64,000 bases of DNA from Myxococcus guangdongensis (GCF_024198255.1 NZ_JAJVKW010000002.1:806001-870000), one strand, 5' to 3'. Shown: positions 27,844 through 37,348, numbered from the stretch's first letter. Made by a program: numbers and translations. Notes: generated by a model not told the origin, from the sequence alone.

Positions 27844-28196
27844 GGCGAGCGCGCCTCCTTCTTCCAGACGAGCTCCACCAGCCCGGTGAACAGGGCCAGC
27901 CCCAGCGACACGAGGACGCTGGTGATGACGAAGAAGAGCACCTCTTCCAGGGGGACGAGGCCCAGGTAGATGCCCAGGTGCTTGCCCTCACCGAAGTTCC
28001 AGATGCCAGTGGAGATGGCCAGGTGGTCGGCCACCGCCAGGTACAGGCCGAGGATGAAGGCCGGCGGCAGCACCGCGCGCAGCACCGCGCCCGAGCGCTC
28101 CTTGTAGTGGCGCACGAGCACCACCACCTGGAACGCGATGAGCGGCAGCGTCCACGCGAGCAGGTGGATGAGGTAGGCCCAGCGAGACTCCATCAT
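27840..28196 (-). CDS. crtYd: lycopene cyclase subunit CrtYd
   Basis: 118 aa, three hydrophobic helices. LGLVPLEEVLFFVITSVLVS is the conserved PLEExLFF helix of heterodimeric CrtYc/CrtYd lycopene cyclases. NFGEGKHLGIYLG precedes it. With CrtYc it forms the beta-cyclase acting on one end of the carotenoid in the membrane. ATGA overlap with crtYc. Confidence 0.93.
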   Translation of the reverse strand: MMESRWAYLIHLLAWTLPLIAFQVVVLVRHYKERSGAVLRAVLPPAFILGLYLAVADHLAISTGIWNFGEGKHLGIYLGLVPLEEVLFFVITSVLVSLGLALFTGLVELVWKKEARSP

Positions 28197-28570
28197 GACG
28201 ACACCTCGCTCGGGGACAGCGCGCGGTCGGACGGCGTCGCGGGAGCCTTCGTCTCGACGGAGGGCGACTCCAGCGCGCGGGCCAGCCGGGCGCGGGCCCA
28301 CAGGCCCACCAGCAGCGTCTGGAGGCCGAAGAAGAGGTACTCCTCGAGCGGCAGGTAGCCCAGCTTGATGCCCCAGATGCGCTCGGCATCGAAGCCCCAC
28401 AGGCCCCACTTCACGGCCAGGTTGTCCCAGGGGGACGTGGCCGCGTAGACGACGATGAGGAGCATCCCCATGGGCGCCAGCGTCTTCGCGGAGAAGGTCC
28501 GCCGGTAGCGCCAGAGTTGGATGAGGATGGGCAGTACGACGAACAGCCCGAGGAAACGTGCGTAGGTCAT
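28193..28570 (-). CDS. crtYc: lycopene cyclase subunit CrtYc
   Basis: 125 aa, three membrane helices. SPWDNLAVKWGLWGFD and GYLPLEEYLFFGLQTL are the family blocks. Partner of CrtYd; the M. xanthus pair is known as a monocyclase. The start at 28570 overlaps the glycosyltransferase stop (ATGA); the long upstream open frame in this register is a shadow. Confidence 0.93.
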   Translation of the reverse strand: MTYARFLGLFVVLPILIQLWRYRRTFSAKTLAPMGMLLIVVYAATSPWDNLAVKWGLWGFDAERIWGIKLGYLPLEEYLFFGLQTLLVGLWARARLARALESPSVETKAPATPSDRALSPSEVSS

Positions 28571-29694
28571 CCGGGTCCTCCCGTCAGCTCTGGCGACACG
28601 CGGACCATGCGGCCACCGCGCAAGAGGGTGTACGTCCGTCCACGCCACGTCACCGTCCCCTGCCGGCCCAGTGAAACGGCGAAGGCCGCCAGGAGCAAGC
28701 CTTCTCCCAGGAGCCAGTCCGTCCAGGCCCGGCCACGTCCTGGAACCGGTCCCTGGGGCGCGCCGAGCACCGACAGTCGGTGTGCCAGCGCCGCGCGCAC
28801 CGCGACCAGCACCGCCACGGCCGCGGACAACCCGGGCGAGCCGAGGAGCGCCGCGCACAGCACGAGCGGCACGGTGGGCGTGAAGAGCAGCGGCACGGTG
28901 GGGTACAGGCCGGGCCGGTGGCTCGCGAGCACGCGCATCCACCGCGTGAAGCGGGACAGGGGGATGTCCCACGAGCCCACCTCGCCCAGCGGCACCACGG
29001 CGGGAGCGGCGCTCAGCGCCACGTCGAGCCCGCGCGCGTGCAGGCGCTTGGAGAGCTCCAGGTCCTCGCCGATGTGGTCGGCCAGGGGCTCGAGTGAGGC
29101 ACGGGCCTCGGCGGACAGGCCCAGGGCCTTGCCACACACGGCCGGGGCGCCGGCGCTCATCGCGTGCAGCGCGAGGAAGCTGTGGTGCGTGTAGCGAAGC
29201 AGGCCCGCCATGGCGCGGCCCGCGCCGTCACGCGCGTCCACGGGGGTGGGCGCGGCGGTGCTCAGCGCGGCGCCCTCGAGGAGCGGGGCCACCAGTCCCT
29301 CCACCAGCGCGCCCGTCACCGCGACATCCGCGTCCACGGCCAGCACCACGCGCCCCTCGGTGGGCAGCACCGAGAACGCGTAGAGGAGGTGGCCCACCTT
29401 GCGGTTCGGCGTGAGCGGGTCGCTCGGCAGCCAGCGCACGTCCGGGCCGAGGCGCGGACGGTAGGGCGAGACGACCACCTGCTCCAGCTCACCCGCGTAG
29501 TCGATGGGGAGCGCGAGATTCTCCAGCTCGCGCGGCGTGGGTGCGTCCACGGGGCGCAGCAAGAGCACGCGGGCTGGCGAAGGGGCTCGCATCACGCGCC
29601 CCGTCCGCAGGCGCAGGAGGCGCGCGAGCGTCACCGCGCTGAAGCCCGTGGCGAGCGCCGTCCATCCCAGGCCCAGGAGCACCGGCGCGCTCAT
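28567..29694 (-). CDS. family 2 glycosyltransferase of the carotenoid operon
   Basis: 375 aa membrane glycosyltransferase. N-terminal TM (VLLGLGWTALATGFSAVTLARLL), then a GT-A domain with VVLAVDADVAVTG as the DxD-type metal motif, HIGEDLELSKRLH as the ED/acceptor motif, followed by TM helices, resembling ceramide glucosyltransferase/HpnI proteins. It occupies the ORF6 position of the M. xanthus carB operon, where it probably glucosylates the 1'-hydroxyl made by CrtC. ATGA overlaps at both ends. Confidence 0.85.
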   Translation of the reverse strand: MSAPVLLGLGWTALATGFSAVTLARLLRLRTGRVMRAPSPARVLLLRPVDAPTPRELENLALPIDYAGELEQVVVSPYRPRLGPDVRWLPSDPLTPNRKVGHLLYAFSVLPTEGRVVLAVDADVAVTGALVEGLVAPLLEGAALSTAAPTPVDARDGAGRAMAGLLRYTHHSFLALHAMSAGAPAVCGKALGLSAEARASLEPLADHIGEDLELSKRLHARGLDVALSAAPAVVPLGEVGSWDIPLSRFTRWMRVLASHRPGLYPTVPLLFTPTVPLVLCAALLGSPGLSAAVAVLVAVRAALAHRLSVLGAPQGPVPGRGRAWTDWLLGEGLLLAAFAVSLGRQGTVTWRGRTYTLLRGGRMVRVSPELTGGPG

Positions 29695-30614
29695 GCCGCC
29701 CTCCCCAGGCGCGTGCGGAAGTGGGCCATCCACCGGATGAAGGGCGAGTGGAACCGGCGGAAGTCCGCCACCTCGCCCATGCAGTCCAGCGCGCCCTTGC
29801 GAGCCTCCAGTCGCGCATAGAAGGGCGAGGACTCCAACAGCCGCGCCTGCCCCACCACCGTGTTGCCCGACTCCAGCCGTGAGGGCACGCGCAGCCCCCA
29901 GCCTGTAATCACGGTCGGCCGCGACTGCGGCTCCTCGCCACGCTCGCAGCGCACGCCACTGGAGCACGCCGTCATCCGCAGCGGCGCCACGCCATCCGGC
30001 AGGTGGTAGTCCACCACCGTCGTGTCCTCGCGGTGCGTGCGCGCCCAGTGCCAGCCGGCGAGCCGCTCGCCCAGCAACTCCTCGCCGTGGTTCGTGTCGT
30101 GGTAGCCCAGCCCCTCCGCCGTCACGCCGAGCGAGGACACCTCCAGCTTCGCCTTCGCGCGCGGCGCCAGCGCCTGCCAGTAGTGCGGCAGCTCGGGCAT
30201 CAACCGCACCACCTCGCCCATGGGCGTCAGAGGCTCCAACGTGAGGCGCGCGCTGACGGGCCGTCCCCACGGCGCCGTCCAGTCGTCCACCTCCATGCAC
30301 ACCACGCCGTCCTCGCCATACGTCAGCGTCGAGCGGCCGATGCGCAGCCGCCCAGGCGACTCCATCTGCGCATGCGGATACTCGCTGAGCACCCACAGGC
30401 GGCGCACCCCCTCGTGGTACAGCGCGAAGTTCACCGCGCTGTACTCCATGGGCCGTCCCCCTCGCCGCGCCGCCACCGAGTAGCGGGGCGAGAAGAGCGA
30501 GCCCAGCATGAAGATGCACACCGCGCTGAACGGACCCGCCGTCACGTCCGCGTAGAACCAGCGATAGGCCCCCGCCTCACCGGGCAGCGCCGGAATGTCT
30601 CGCAAGGTGTTCAT
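29691..30614 (-). CDS. crtC: carotenoid 1,2-hydratase CrtC
   Basis: 307 aa. It adds water across the C-1,2 double bond of acyclic carotenoid ends, producing the hydroxyl that is later glycosylated. Family blocks: YRWFYADVTAGPFSAVCIFMLGS..FSPRYS at the N-terminus, VNFALY, and AEGLGYHDTNHGEELLGERLAGWHWAR with the conserved DxNHG. ATGA overlaps with crtD before it and the glycosyltransferase after it. Confidence 0.92.
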   Translation of the reverse strand: MNTLRDIPALPGEAGAYRWFYADVTAGPFSAVCIFMLGSLFSPRYSVAARRGGRPMEYSAVNFALYHEGVRRLWVLSEYPHAQMESPGRLRIGRSTLTYGEDGVVCMEVDDWTAPWGRPVSARLTLEPLTPMGEVVRLMPELPHYWQALAPRAKAKLEVSSLGVTAEGLGYHDTNHGEELLGERLAGWHWARTHREDTTVVDYHLPDGVAPLRMTACSSGVRCERGEEPQSRPTVITGWGLRVPSRLESGNTVVGQARLLESSPFYARLEARKGALDCMGEVADFRRFHSPFIRWMAHFRTRLGRAA

Positions 30615-32068
30615 CCGCCCCTCCGCAGATGCGCGGAGGCCATCTCCGCGGCGAAGCGGCCGGACAGCATCACCAGGGGCACCCCACCGCCCGGATGCGT
30701 GCCGCCGCCCGCGAAGAACAGGCCCGGCGTGTTGCCTCGGATGCGAGGACGCCGGAAGGGCCCCAGCTTGCCGTGGGGCAGGAAGCCGTAGATGGAGCCA
30801 CCCGGCGCCCCCTGCGCCGCCAGGTCCACCGGTGAGCGCTGGCCGATGACCCGCACGCGCCCCCTGAGCTCCGGGTGGTGCGCGAGCAGCTTCTCGAACA
30901 TCTGCGCCTTCACCCGCTCGCCGTGCTGCTCCCACGCGCGCGCGCTGGCCTCAAGCGCACCAGGCCCTCCGGACAACGGCGGCGCGTTCACCATGACGAA
31001 CAGCCCCGTGCGCCCCGCGGGCGCCATGGTGGGGTCCGTCGCGGACGGGTTGCAGAAGTACACCGTGGGGTCCGACGCGAGCTGCCCGCTGAACAGCTCC
31101 CTGAACTCGCGCTGGTAGTCGCTGCCGAAGAGCACCGCGTGGTGCGGCAGCGGGAGTCGTCCCTCCACGTCCAGCAGCAGCACGAAGCCGGAGAGCGCCA
31201 GCGCCTCGTCCTCGCGCCGCAGCGACTCCAGCGGGTCCGCGTTCACCACCACGCCGTCGAACAGCGCGCCGTCCTCCTCCGGGCCCACGCGGTAGCCCTC
31301 GTGCGTGCGCTCGAAGCGGGCCCGCGTCTGCAGGTGCACCGTGACGCCCAGCCTGCGCACCGCGCGCCCCAGCGCATCCACCAGCGCGCCCACGCCACCG
31401 CGCGCATGGTGGACACCGTAGGCGTGCTCGATGTGCGGAATCAGCGCGAAGGCCGCGCTCGCCTCGTACGGAGACGCGCCCGCGTAGGTGGCGAAGCGCC
31501 CCACGTACTGCTGCAGGTGCTCGGTGCGCAGGTGCTTCACCGCGAGGGAGTGCAGCGACGACAGCTGCATGCCCGCGAGCACCGCGCCGATGCCCCGCCT
31601 CGCCACGCGGCCCATGAAGCCGGCCATGCCCTCGAAGGGCGCCTCCAGGTAGGGCTCACCCGCGGCGGCCCAGATGGCCGCGGCCTCCGCGTAGAAGCCA
31701 CGGATGCCTCGACGCTCCGAGGGCTTCACGTCCCCCGCGCTGTCCGCGGTGCGGTCCACGTCCTTGTACGCGGTGAAGGAGCACCCGTCCGAGAAACGAT
31801 AGGCGCACTGCGGCTCCAGCTCCGTGAGCTGAGGCAGGAGGTCCATCGCGCCCAGCTGCTCGAAGGTGCCACGCACCAGGTCTGGCAACGTCAACAGCGT
31901 GGGCCCGGTGTCCAGGGTCACGCCGTCCACGGTGACCGCCTGCGCCTTGCCGCCCAGTGACGCGCTGCCCTCGAACAGCGTCACCGCGTGGCCCTCCTTC
32001 GCCAGGAGTCCCGCGGCGGTGAGCCCGCCGATGCCTCCGCCGACCACCGCGACCCGGGAGGCCCTCAT
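30611..32068 (-). CDS. crtD: carotenoid desaturase CrtD (CrtI family)
   Basis: 485 aa FAD-dependent desaturase. N-terminal dinucleotide motif VAVVGGGIGGLTAAGLLAKEGH and the CrtI-type C-terminal signature GLFFAGGGTHPGGGVPLVMLSG. It is the second desaturase in the operon and adjacent to crtC, the usual arrangement for the C-3,4 desaturase acting on hydroxylated ends. The ATG at 32068 has GGAGG 7 nt upstream and is preferred to GTG 32098. The 33-nt gap after crtB is the largest gap in the operon. Confidence 0.9.
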   Translation of the reverse strand: MRASRVAVVGGGIGGLTAAGLLAKEGHAVTLFEGSASLGGKAQAVTVDGVTLDTGPTLLTLPDLVRGTFEQLGAMDLLPQLTELEPQCAYRFSDGCSFTAYKDVDRTADSAGDVKPSERRGIRGFYAEAAAIWAAAGEPYLEAPFEGMAGFMGRVARRGIGAVLAGMQLSSLHSLAVKHLRTEHLQQYVGRFATYAGASPYEASAAFALIPHIEHAYGVHHARGGVGALVDALGRAVRRLGVTVHLQTRARFERTHEGYRVGPEEDGALFDGVVVNADPLESLRREDEALALSGFVLLLDVEGRLPLPHHAVLFGSDYQREFRELFSGQLASDPTVYFCNPSATDPTMAPAGRTGLFVMVNAPPLSGGPGALEASARAWEQHGERVKAQMFEKLLAHHPELRGRVRVIGQRSPVDLAAQGAPGGSIYGFLPHGKLGPFRRPRIRGNTPGLFFAGGGTHPGGGVPLVMLSGRFAAEMASAHLRRGG

Positions 32069-32101
32069 GACCGTGCCTCCAGGCCTTCGCGCACACACGC
32101 A

Positions 32102-33118
32102 TCAGCCATGGTGTCGGCCCCCTGCCTCACTCGGCAGCAACGGCACGCTCGCCTCGCCACGCGGCGCGGGCAGCACGCTCATGGGACGCAGGAAGGTCGC
32201 GGCGGCCAGCGACAGCTTGCGGCCCGTCGACACGAAGGCACGCGCGCTGAACACGTCGTAGTCGCGCGCCTCGATTTCCCCGAGGATGTCGCCATAGATG
32301 GCGCCCATCAGCCGCACCATGCGCTGACTGCCGAAGCCCGTGAGCGAGGGCACACCCTGCGCCGCGCGCGCGTAGTACACGCGGGCCCGCGCCACCTGGA
32401 AGCGCATGAAGTCCCGCCAGCGCGTGTCCACCTTCCCCTGGCGCAAGTCCTCCTCGGACAGCCCGAAGTGCGCCAGCTCCCGCGCGGGCAGGTACACGCG
32501 GCCGCGCTCCAAGTCCTCACGCACGTCGCGCAGGATGTTGGTGAGCTGCATGCCCCGGCCCAGGTCCGCCGCCGGTTGCAACGCCGACACGTCCGAGCAC
32601 CCCAGCACCGGCGTCAGCATCAACCCGACCACGCCCGCCACGCGGTAGCAGTAGAGGTCCAGCTCCTCCCACGTCTCGTACCGGTTCTTCGTCAGGTCCA
32701 TCTCCATGCCAGAGATGAGGTCCTGGAAAGGCTGCTCCGGAATCCGGTAGTGCCGCACCGTGTGCGCCAGCGCCGCGAACTCCCCCGCGTCCCACGGCGA
32801 GCGCGCCGCCACGCCGCTGAGCCGTCCGCTCGGAGGCCCCAGCTCGTGCGAGGCCAGCTCCGGCATGGGCACATACAGCTCCGCCACCATGCGCCGGGCC
32901 CGGTCCAACCGCACCGCCAGCTCCTCGCCCTCCGTCCCCGCCTCGTCCACCAGGTCATCCAGCCGCCGGCAGAACGCATACAGCGCGAACGCCGCCTTCC
33001 GACGCTGACCGAACAACAGATACGAGGCGAAGAAGAAGCTCTTGGCGTGGTGACGCGTCACCCGGCGGGCCAGCCCGTAGCCCCGCCGCACCAGCGCCTT
33101 CTCGTCGGGCGCGCTCAT
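32102..33118 (-). CDS. crtB: phytoene synthase
   Basis: 338 aa. It condenses two GGPP molecules to phytoene. The head-to-head prenyl synthase motifs are present: AKSFFFAS, FCRRLDDLVDE (first Asp-rich) and NILRDVREDLERGRVYLP (second). ATGA overlap with crtI selects 33118 as the start. Confidence 0.96.
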   Translation of the reverse strand: MSAPDEKALVRRGYGLARRVTRHHAKSFFFASYLLFGQRRKAAFALYAFCRRLDDLVDEAGTEGEELAVRLDRARRMVAELYVPMPELASHELGPPSGRLSGVAARSPWDAGEFAALAHTVRHYRIPEQPFQDLISGMEMDLTKNRYETWEELDLYCYRVAGVVGLMLTPVLGCSDVSALQPAADLGRGMQLTNILRDVREDLERGRVYLPARELAHFGLSEEDLRQGKVDTRWRDFMRFQVARARVYYARAAQGVPSLTGFGSQRMVRLMGAIYGDILGEIEARDYDVFSARAFVSTGRKLSLAAATFLRPMSVLPAPRGEASVPLLPSEAGGRHHG

Positions 33119-34671
33119 GCCGCCACCTCCGCCGTCACCGACTTCGACGGGTCCGAGCGCGGCGCCAGCTGGACGCCCCGGTCGCGAGCCCACGACAACA
33201 ACCGCTCCGTGACGAGCCGCGCGGAGATGAGCACCGTGGGCAACCCCGTGCCCGGCTGCGTGGACGCACCGACGAAGAAGAGGTTCTTCACCCGCGCGTC
33301 CTGATTCGACGGACGGAACGGACCAATCTGCAGGAAGTTCTGCGCCAGTCCGAAGGCGCTGCCCTTCGCCAGGTTGAACGTGCCCGCCCAGTCATCGGGC
33401 GTGAAGACGCGCTCCACCTCGATGTCCGACTCCAGGTCCGGATGGCCCAGCTCCGCCAGACGCGCGAACACCTTGGCGCGCACCTTGGGGCCCTCCTCCT
33501 TCCAGTCGAGCGACGGGTGCTGATGCGGCACGGGGACGAGGACGTAGAGCGAGTCCTTGCCCTCGGGCGCGAGCGACGCGTCGGTGCGCGTGGGCGCATT
33601 CACATAGAAGCTCGGGTCCTCCGGCACGCGGAAGCGCTGGAAGATGTCCTCGAACGAGCCCTTGTAGTCGCGGCCGAAGACCACGTTGTGGTGCCCCAGC
33701 TCCGGGTACTTCCGGCGCATCCCCAGGTAGAGCATGTAGCCACTGGACGTGTAGCGCAGCGACTCGCGGCGCTTGAGCGTGGTGACCTCCGGGTCCAGCA
33801 GCTTCTCGTAGGCGTAGGGCAGGTCCGCGTTGCACAGCACCGCGTCCGCCTCCAGCACCTCGCCGCCCGCGAGCCTTACCCCGGTGGTGCGGCCGCCCTC
33901 CGTGAGGATGCGCTCCACGGGCGTGCCGTAGTGGAAGCGCACGCCCTCCTCGAGCGCCAGCTTCTCCAGCGCCTGCGGAATCGCATACAGGCCGCCCTTG
34001 GGGAACCAGATGCCCACGCCCAACTCGGTGAAGGGCAACAGGCCATACACCGCCGGCGACTCGAAGGGAGACACGCCCAGGTACATCGTCTGGAAGGTCA
34101 TCGCCGCGCGCAGCCGGTCGTCCTTGAAGTAGCGGCTGACGTCCGGGTACATGCGCCGGTGCGCGCGCACCTGGAGGATGCGGGCGAGCACGCGCGGGGA
34201 CAGGTAGTCGGTGATGCCCTCGTAGTTGCGGCCCACCAGGTGGTCCAGGCTCGTGCGGTACTGGACACGCCCCTGGGCGAGGAAGGCGAGGTAGCGCGCG
34301 TAGCTGCCCGGCTCCACCCGCTCCAGTTCGCGCCCCATGGCGCACAGCTCGGAGGTGAACGTGACGTCCGAGCCGTCGCGGAAGTGCACCCGGTAGTTGG
34401 GCTCGCACTTGAGCAGCGTCAGGTAGTCCTCGATTCGGCGGCCGAGCGCGCGGAAGGTCTCCTCGAACACCTCCGGCATCAGCACGATGGTGGGACCGAT
34501 GTCCCAGGTGAACCCCTCCACCCGCAGCCGGTTGCAGCGACCTCCCGGCCCCGACGTCTTCTCGACGACGCGCACGTCGAAGCCCTGGTGCGCCAGTCGC
34601 GCCGCCGCGGCCAGACCTCCGACTCCGGCGCCCACCACCACCACGCGTCTGCCTTGGATTCGCGAGCTCAT
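33115..34671 (-). CDS. crtI: phytoene desaturase CrtI
   Basis: 518 aa FAD enzyme that introduces double bonds into phytoene. VVVVGAGVGGLAAAARLAHQG at the N-terminus, FTWDIGPTIVLMP after it, and C-terminal LFFVGASTQPGTGLPTVLIS, the bacterial CrtI signature. It corresponds to crtIa of the M. xanthus operon, where a second, unlinked desaturase (crtIb/carC) cooperates. GAGGAC lies just before the ATG. 7 nt downstream of crtE. Confidence 0.95.
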   Translation of the reverse strand: MSSRIQGRRVVVVGAGVGGLAAAARLAHQGFDVRVVEKTSGPGGRCNRLRVEGFTWDIGPTIVLMPEVFEETFRALGRRIEDYLTLLKCEPNYRVHFRDGSDVTFTSELCAMGRELERVEPGSYARYLAFLAQGRVQYRTSLDHLVGRNYEGITDYLSPRVLARILQVRAHRRMYPDVSRYFKDDRLRAAMTFQTMYLGVSPFESPAVYGLLPFTELGVGIWFPKGGLYAIPQALEKLALEEGVRFHYGTPVERILTEGGRTTGVRLAGGEVLEADAVLCNADLPYAYEKLLDPEVTTLKRRESLRYTSSGYMLYLGMRRKYPELGHHNVVFGRDYKGSFEDIFQRFRVPEDPSFYVNAPTRTDASLAPEGKDSLYVLVPVPHQHPSLDWKEEGPKVRAKVFARLAELGHPDLESDIEVERVFTPDDWAGTFNLAKGSAFGLAQNFLQIGPFRPSNQDARVKNLFFVGASTQPGTGLPTVLISARLVTERLLSWARDRGVQLAPRSDPSKSVTAEVAA

Positions 34672-34678
34672 GAGGTCC

Positions 34679-35764
34679 TCAGGCGATGCGATGGGCCAGA
34701 CGGGCGATGAGCGCGTCCAACAAATCCCGGGCCCCGTTGGGGTTGGGCAGCGAATGCAGCGCGCGCCGGGCCGCGTGGGAGCCGCGCGTCACCCATCGCT
34801 CGCACGCCTCACGGCCGCCGCACTCCTCCACCAACGTCCGGGCCCGCGCCAGGGCGCGCGCGTCCTTGAGCGACTCGGGCAGCGACCAGAGCAGGTCCAA
34901 CTCCTCGCGGGCCCTGGGCGTGGCGCGCACGTAGGCCGCCAGCACCGGGAAGGTGCGCTTGCCCTGCATGAAGTCGCCGTCCGCCGCCTTGCCCGCGACG
35001 CTCGAGTCACCGAACAGGCCGATGAGGTCGTCGCGCAGCTGGTAGGCCAGCCCCACGTGCCGACCCACGCGCTCGAGCCCCGCCACCAGCTCCGGACTCG
35101 CGCCCCCCAACATGGCCCCGCAGACGAGCGGCGCGCAGAAGCCGTAGCGCGCCGTCTTGAGGTAGGCCACGCGCAGCGTCTGGAACAGCGACACCTGCGA
35201 CAGCGGCGTGCCGCCCAACGCCAGGTCCAGGTACTGGCCCGCCGCCGTGTGCCGGCACACCGACAAGTAGTAGCGCACCACCCTCGCCACGCCCGGCAGG
35301 CCCGACTCCAACATGGCCTCCAGCGAGCGCGCGAAGAGGTGGTCGCCCACCACCACCGCCAGGTCCTCGCCTCCGCGCCCCGGCGCGAGCAGGTGGTGCA
35401 GCGCCGCCCCGCCCCGCCGCAGGTGCGCCCGGTCCGCGACGTCGTCGTGGATGAGCAGGAAGGTGTGCAGCAGCTCCAGCCCCGCCGCGAAGCGCCACAG
35501 CTCGGCCGGCACCACCGGCGTGCCCTTCGCCAGACAATGCCCGGCCATCACCAGCGCCGGTCGCACCCGCTTGGCTGGCCGCAGGGCGTACGTGCGCGCC
35601 TGCGCCATGGCCCAGGTCCAGCGCGCGTCCAGGCGGGCCTCGTCCGGCAAGTCGAACAGCTCGCCCAACGACGTCTCCACCTGCGCCTGCACGAGCTTCA
35701 GCCAGGCCTGCTCCAGGGGAAGCTCGCCCGACATCGGCTGTGCGGCGGGACGGGGAAGGGCCAT
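34679..35764 (-). CDS. crtE: geranylgeranyl diphosphate synthase
   Basis: 361 aa all-trans prenyltransferase making the C20 precursor. First Asp-rich motif LLIHDDVADRAH, preceded by KRVRPALV; second region QLRDDLIGLFGD. The start at 35764 is set by GGAGG 8 nt upstream; a longer frame reaching 35863 runs through the promoter. First gene of the carotenoid operon. Confidence 0.95.
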   Translation of the reverse strand: MALPRPAAQPMSGELPLEQAWLKLVQAQVETSLGELFDLPDEARLDARWTWAMAQARTYALRPAKRVRPALVMAGHCLAKGTPVVPAELWRFAAGLELLHTFLLIHDDVADRAHLRRGGAALHHLLAPGRGGEDLAVVVGDHLFARSLEAMLESGLPGVARVVRYYLSVCRHTAAGQYLDLALGGTPLSQVSLFQTLRVAYLKTARYGFCAPLVCGAMLGGASPELVAGLERVGRHVGLAYQLRDDLIGLFGDSSVAGKAADGDFMQGKRTFPVLAAYVRATPRAREELDLLWSLPESLKDARALARARTLVEECGGREACERWVTRGSHAARRALHSLPNPNGARDLLDALIARLAHRIA

Positions 35765-35876
35765 CGGTTGATCCTCCGGATTCAGGCGGCTGCCACTGAG
35801 AGGTAGCGTTTGCGTCCAGGCCTTGTCAAGGCTATGTCCATGGTTTGTATCAACCTTGTCCACCAGGGGTCACCTC
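35765..35876 (-). promoter_or_regulatory. carB-type promoter and CarA/CarH operator region
   Basis: Intergenic region between divergent crtE and the redoxin-like gene. On the minus strand a perfect TTGACA (-35) lies at 35824-35829, with a weak TACCTC-like -10 about 18 bp downstream. On the plus strand, CCTTG-t-CAAGG (35821-35831) is a palindrome overlapping the -35, and a further inverted CAAGGCTATG (35827-35836) / CAACCTTG (35851-35858) pair flanks TCCATGGTTTGTAT. Dyads of CAAGG-type half-sites across and just upstream of the -35 fit the known CarA/CarH operators, where the repressors block RNA polymerase. Confidence 0.65.
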
Positions 35877-36443
35877 ATGAAGACGTGGATCACCGGCACA
35901 CTGGCGGCCGCCCTGCTTTCCCAGGGAGCCCTCGCGTCCAACCTTCCGGACGGCCCGCAGGACGCGACGTTACGAACCTCGAGCGGAGATGAGGTGCGTC
36001 TCTCTCGCTGGCGTGGAAAACCGGTAATTCTCTTCTACGAGGACAAGGACTCCACGGCGCTCAACGCGGGGCTGAAGGAGGAGCTCTTCGCGCGGGGCAA
36101 GGAGCGCAACCTCCTGGGGGCGGCCACGGTGGTGGCGGTGGCCAACCTCATGAAGTTCGACTTCTTTCCCGCCCGGCAGATTGCCCTCTCCTATGTCCGG
36201 GACGAGGAGAAGAAGGTGGGGGTGCCCATCCTGGTGGACCTCAAGGGGACGATGGGCGCGGCGCCGTGGACGCTGCCGCTGAAGACCTCCAACGTGCTGC
36301 TGCTGGATGCCCAGGGAGTGTTGCTCTATCGACACTCCGGAAAGATGAAGCCGGAGGAGCAGACGGCCTTCTTCGAGACGCTCAGCAAGCTGGTGGGGGT
36401 GGACCTCACCACGCCGGTGGCCGCGCCGGGAGCCACCCCATGA
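35877..36443 (+). CDS. exported thioredoxin-fold (redoxin-like) protein
   Basis: 188 aa from the ATG at 35877 (AGGGG upstream; the start at 35823 would overlap the carB operator). Sec signal MKTWITGTLAAALLSQGALAS. The remainder follows a redoxin pattern (LSRWRGKPVILFYEDKDS, GVPILVDLKG, TSNVLLLDAQGVLLYRHSG), but there is no Cys at the expected active-site position, so it is not a conventional thiol reductase. ATGA overlap with the following epimerase gene. Divergent from the carotenoid operon. Confidence 0.75.
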   Translation: MKTWITGTLAAALLSQGALASNLPDGPQDATLRTSSGDEVRLSRWRGKPVILFYEDKDSTALNAGLKEELFARGKERNLLGAATVVAVANLMKFDFFPARQIALSYVRDEEKKVGVPILVDLKGTMGAAPWTLPLKTSNVLLLDAQGVLLYRHSGKMKPEEQTAFFETLSKLVGVDLTTPVAAPGATP

Positions 36444-37348
36444 AGGTGGCGGTGACGGGGGCCACGGGGTTTCTGGGCCCGGGGGTTGTCCAGGGTTTGT
36501 TGACCCAGGGCCACCAGGTCCAGGTGCTCACGCGGGACGTGGGCCGGGCGCTGGAGCGGCTCCCCTCGGGGGTGACGGGGGCGGTGTTCGACGGGCGGAC
36601 GGCGATGGGGGCCGAGGCGCTCTCGGGCGTGGACGCGGTGGTGCACCTGGCGGGCGAGCCGGTGGCGCAGCGGTGGACGAAGGACGCGAAGCAGCGCATC
36701 CACGACAGCCGGGTGCAGGGCACGCGGGTGTTGGTGGACGCGATGAAGGCCGCGGGCACGGTGAAGCGCTTCGTGTCCACGTCGGCCATCGGCTACTACG
36801 GCGGAGCGCGCGAGGCGGAGCCCCTGACGGAGGACAGCGCGCCGGGCGACGACTTCCTCGCGAGGGTGTGCGTGGCGTGGGAGGCGGAGGCGTGGCGGGC
36901 GCGCGCGGAGGCGGGCATCTCCACGGCGGTGGTGCGAATGGGCATGGTGCTGCACCCGGACGGGGGCGCGCTGCACAAGATGCTGCCGCCGTTCCGCATG
37001 GGCGCTGGAGGCCCGGTGGGCAGCGGCAAGCAGTACGTGAGCTGGATTCATCTGGACGACGCGCGAGCGCTCCTCCAGTTCGCGCTGGCGCACCCGGAGC
37101 TGGAAGGGCCGGTGAACGCCACCGCGCCGGAGCCGGTGACGAACGCGGCCTTCGCGCACGCGCTGGGCCACGCGCTGGGGCGCCCCAGCGTGATGCATGT
37201 CCCGGCCTTCATGGTGAAGGCGGCGCTGGGGGAGATGTCCAAGGTGGTGCTCGAGGGCCAGCGGGTGCTGCCCGCGCGCGCGCAGGCGGCGGGCTTCGCG
37301 TTCGGCTTCCCGGAGCTGGAAGGCGCGCTGAAGCAGCTGCTCGGCTGA
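36440..37348 (+). CDS. TIGR01777-family NAD-dependent epimerase/dehydratase
   Basis: 302 aa. Extended-SDR nucleotide motif VAVTGATGFLG at the N-terminus, DAVVHLAGEPVAQRWT, STSAIGYYGG (Tyr of YxxxG region), and the C-terminal DUF1731 block. Orthologues (YfcH/SulA-like) are widespread and without an established substrate. The start at 36440 overlaps the stop of the redoxin-like gene. Confidence 0.9.
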   Translation: MKVAVTGATGFLGPGVVQGLLTQGHQVQVLTRDVGRALERLPSGVTGAVFDGRTAMGAEALSGVDAVVHLAGEPVAQRWTKDAKQRIHDSRVQGTRVLVDAMKAAGTVKRFVSTSAIGYYGGAREAEPLTEDSAPGDDFLARVCVAWEAEAWRARAEAGISTAVVRMGMVLHPDGGALHKMLPPFRMGAGGPVGSGKQYVSWIHLDDARALLQFALAHPELEGPVNATAPEPVTNAAFAHALGHALGRPSVMHVPAFMVKAALGEMSKVVLEGQRVLPARAQAAGFAFGFPELEGALKQLLG

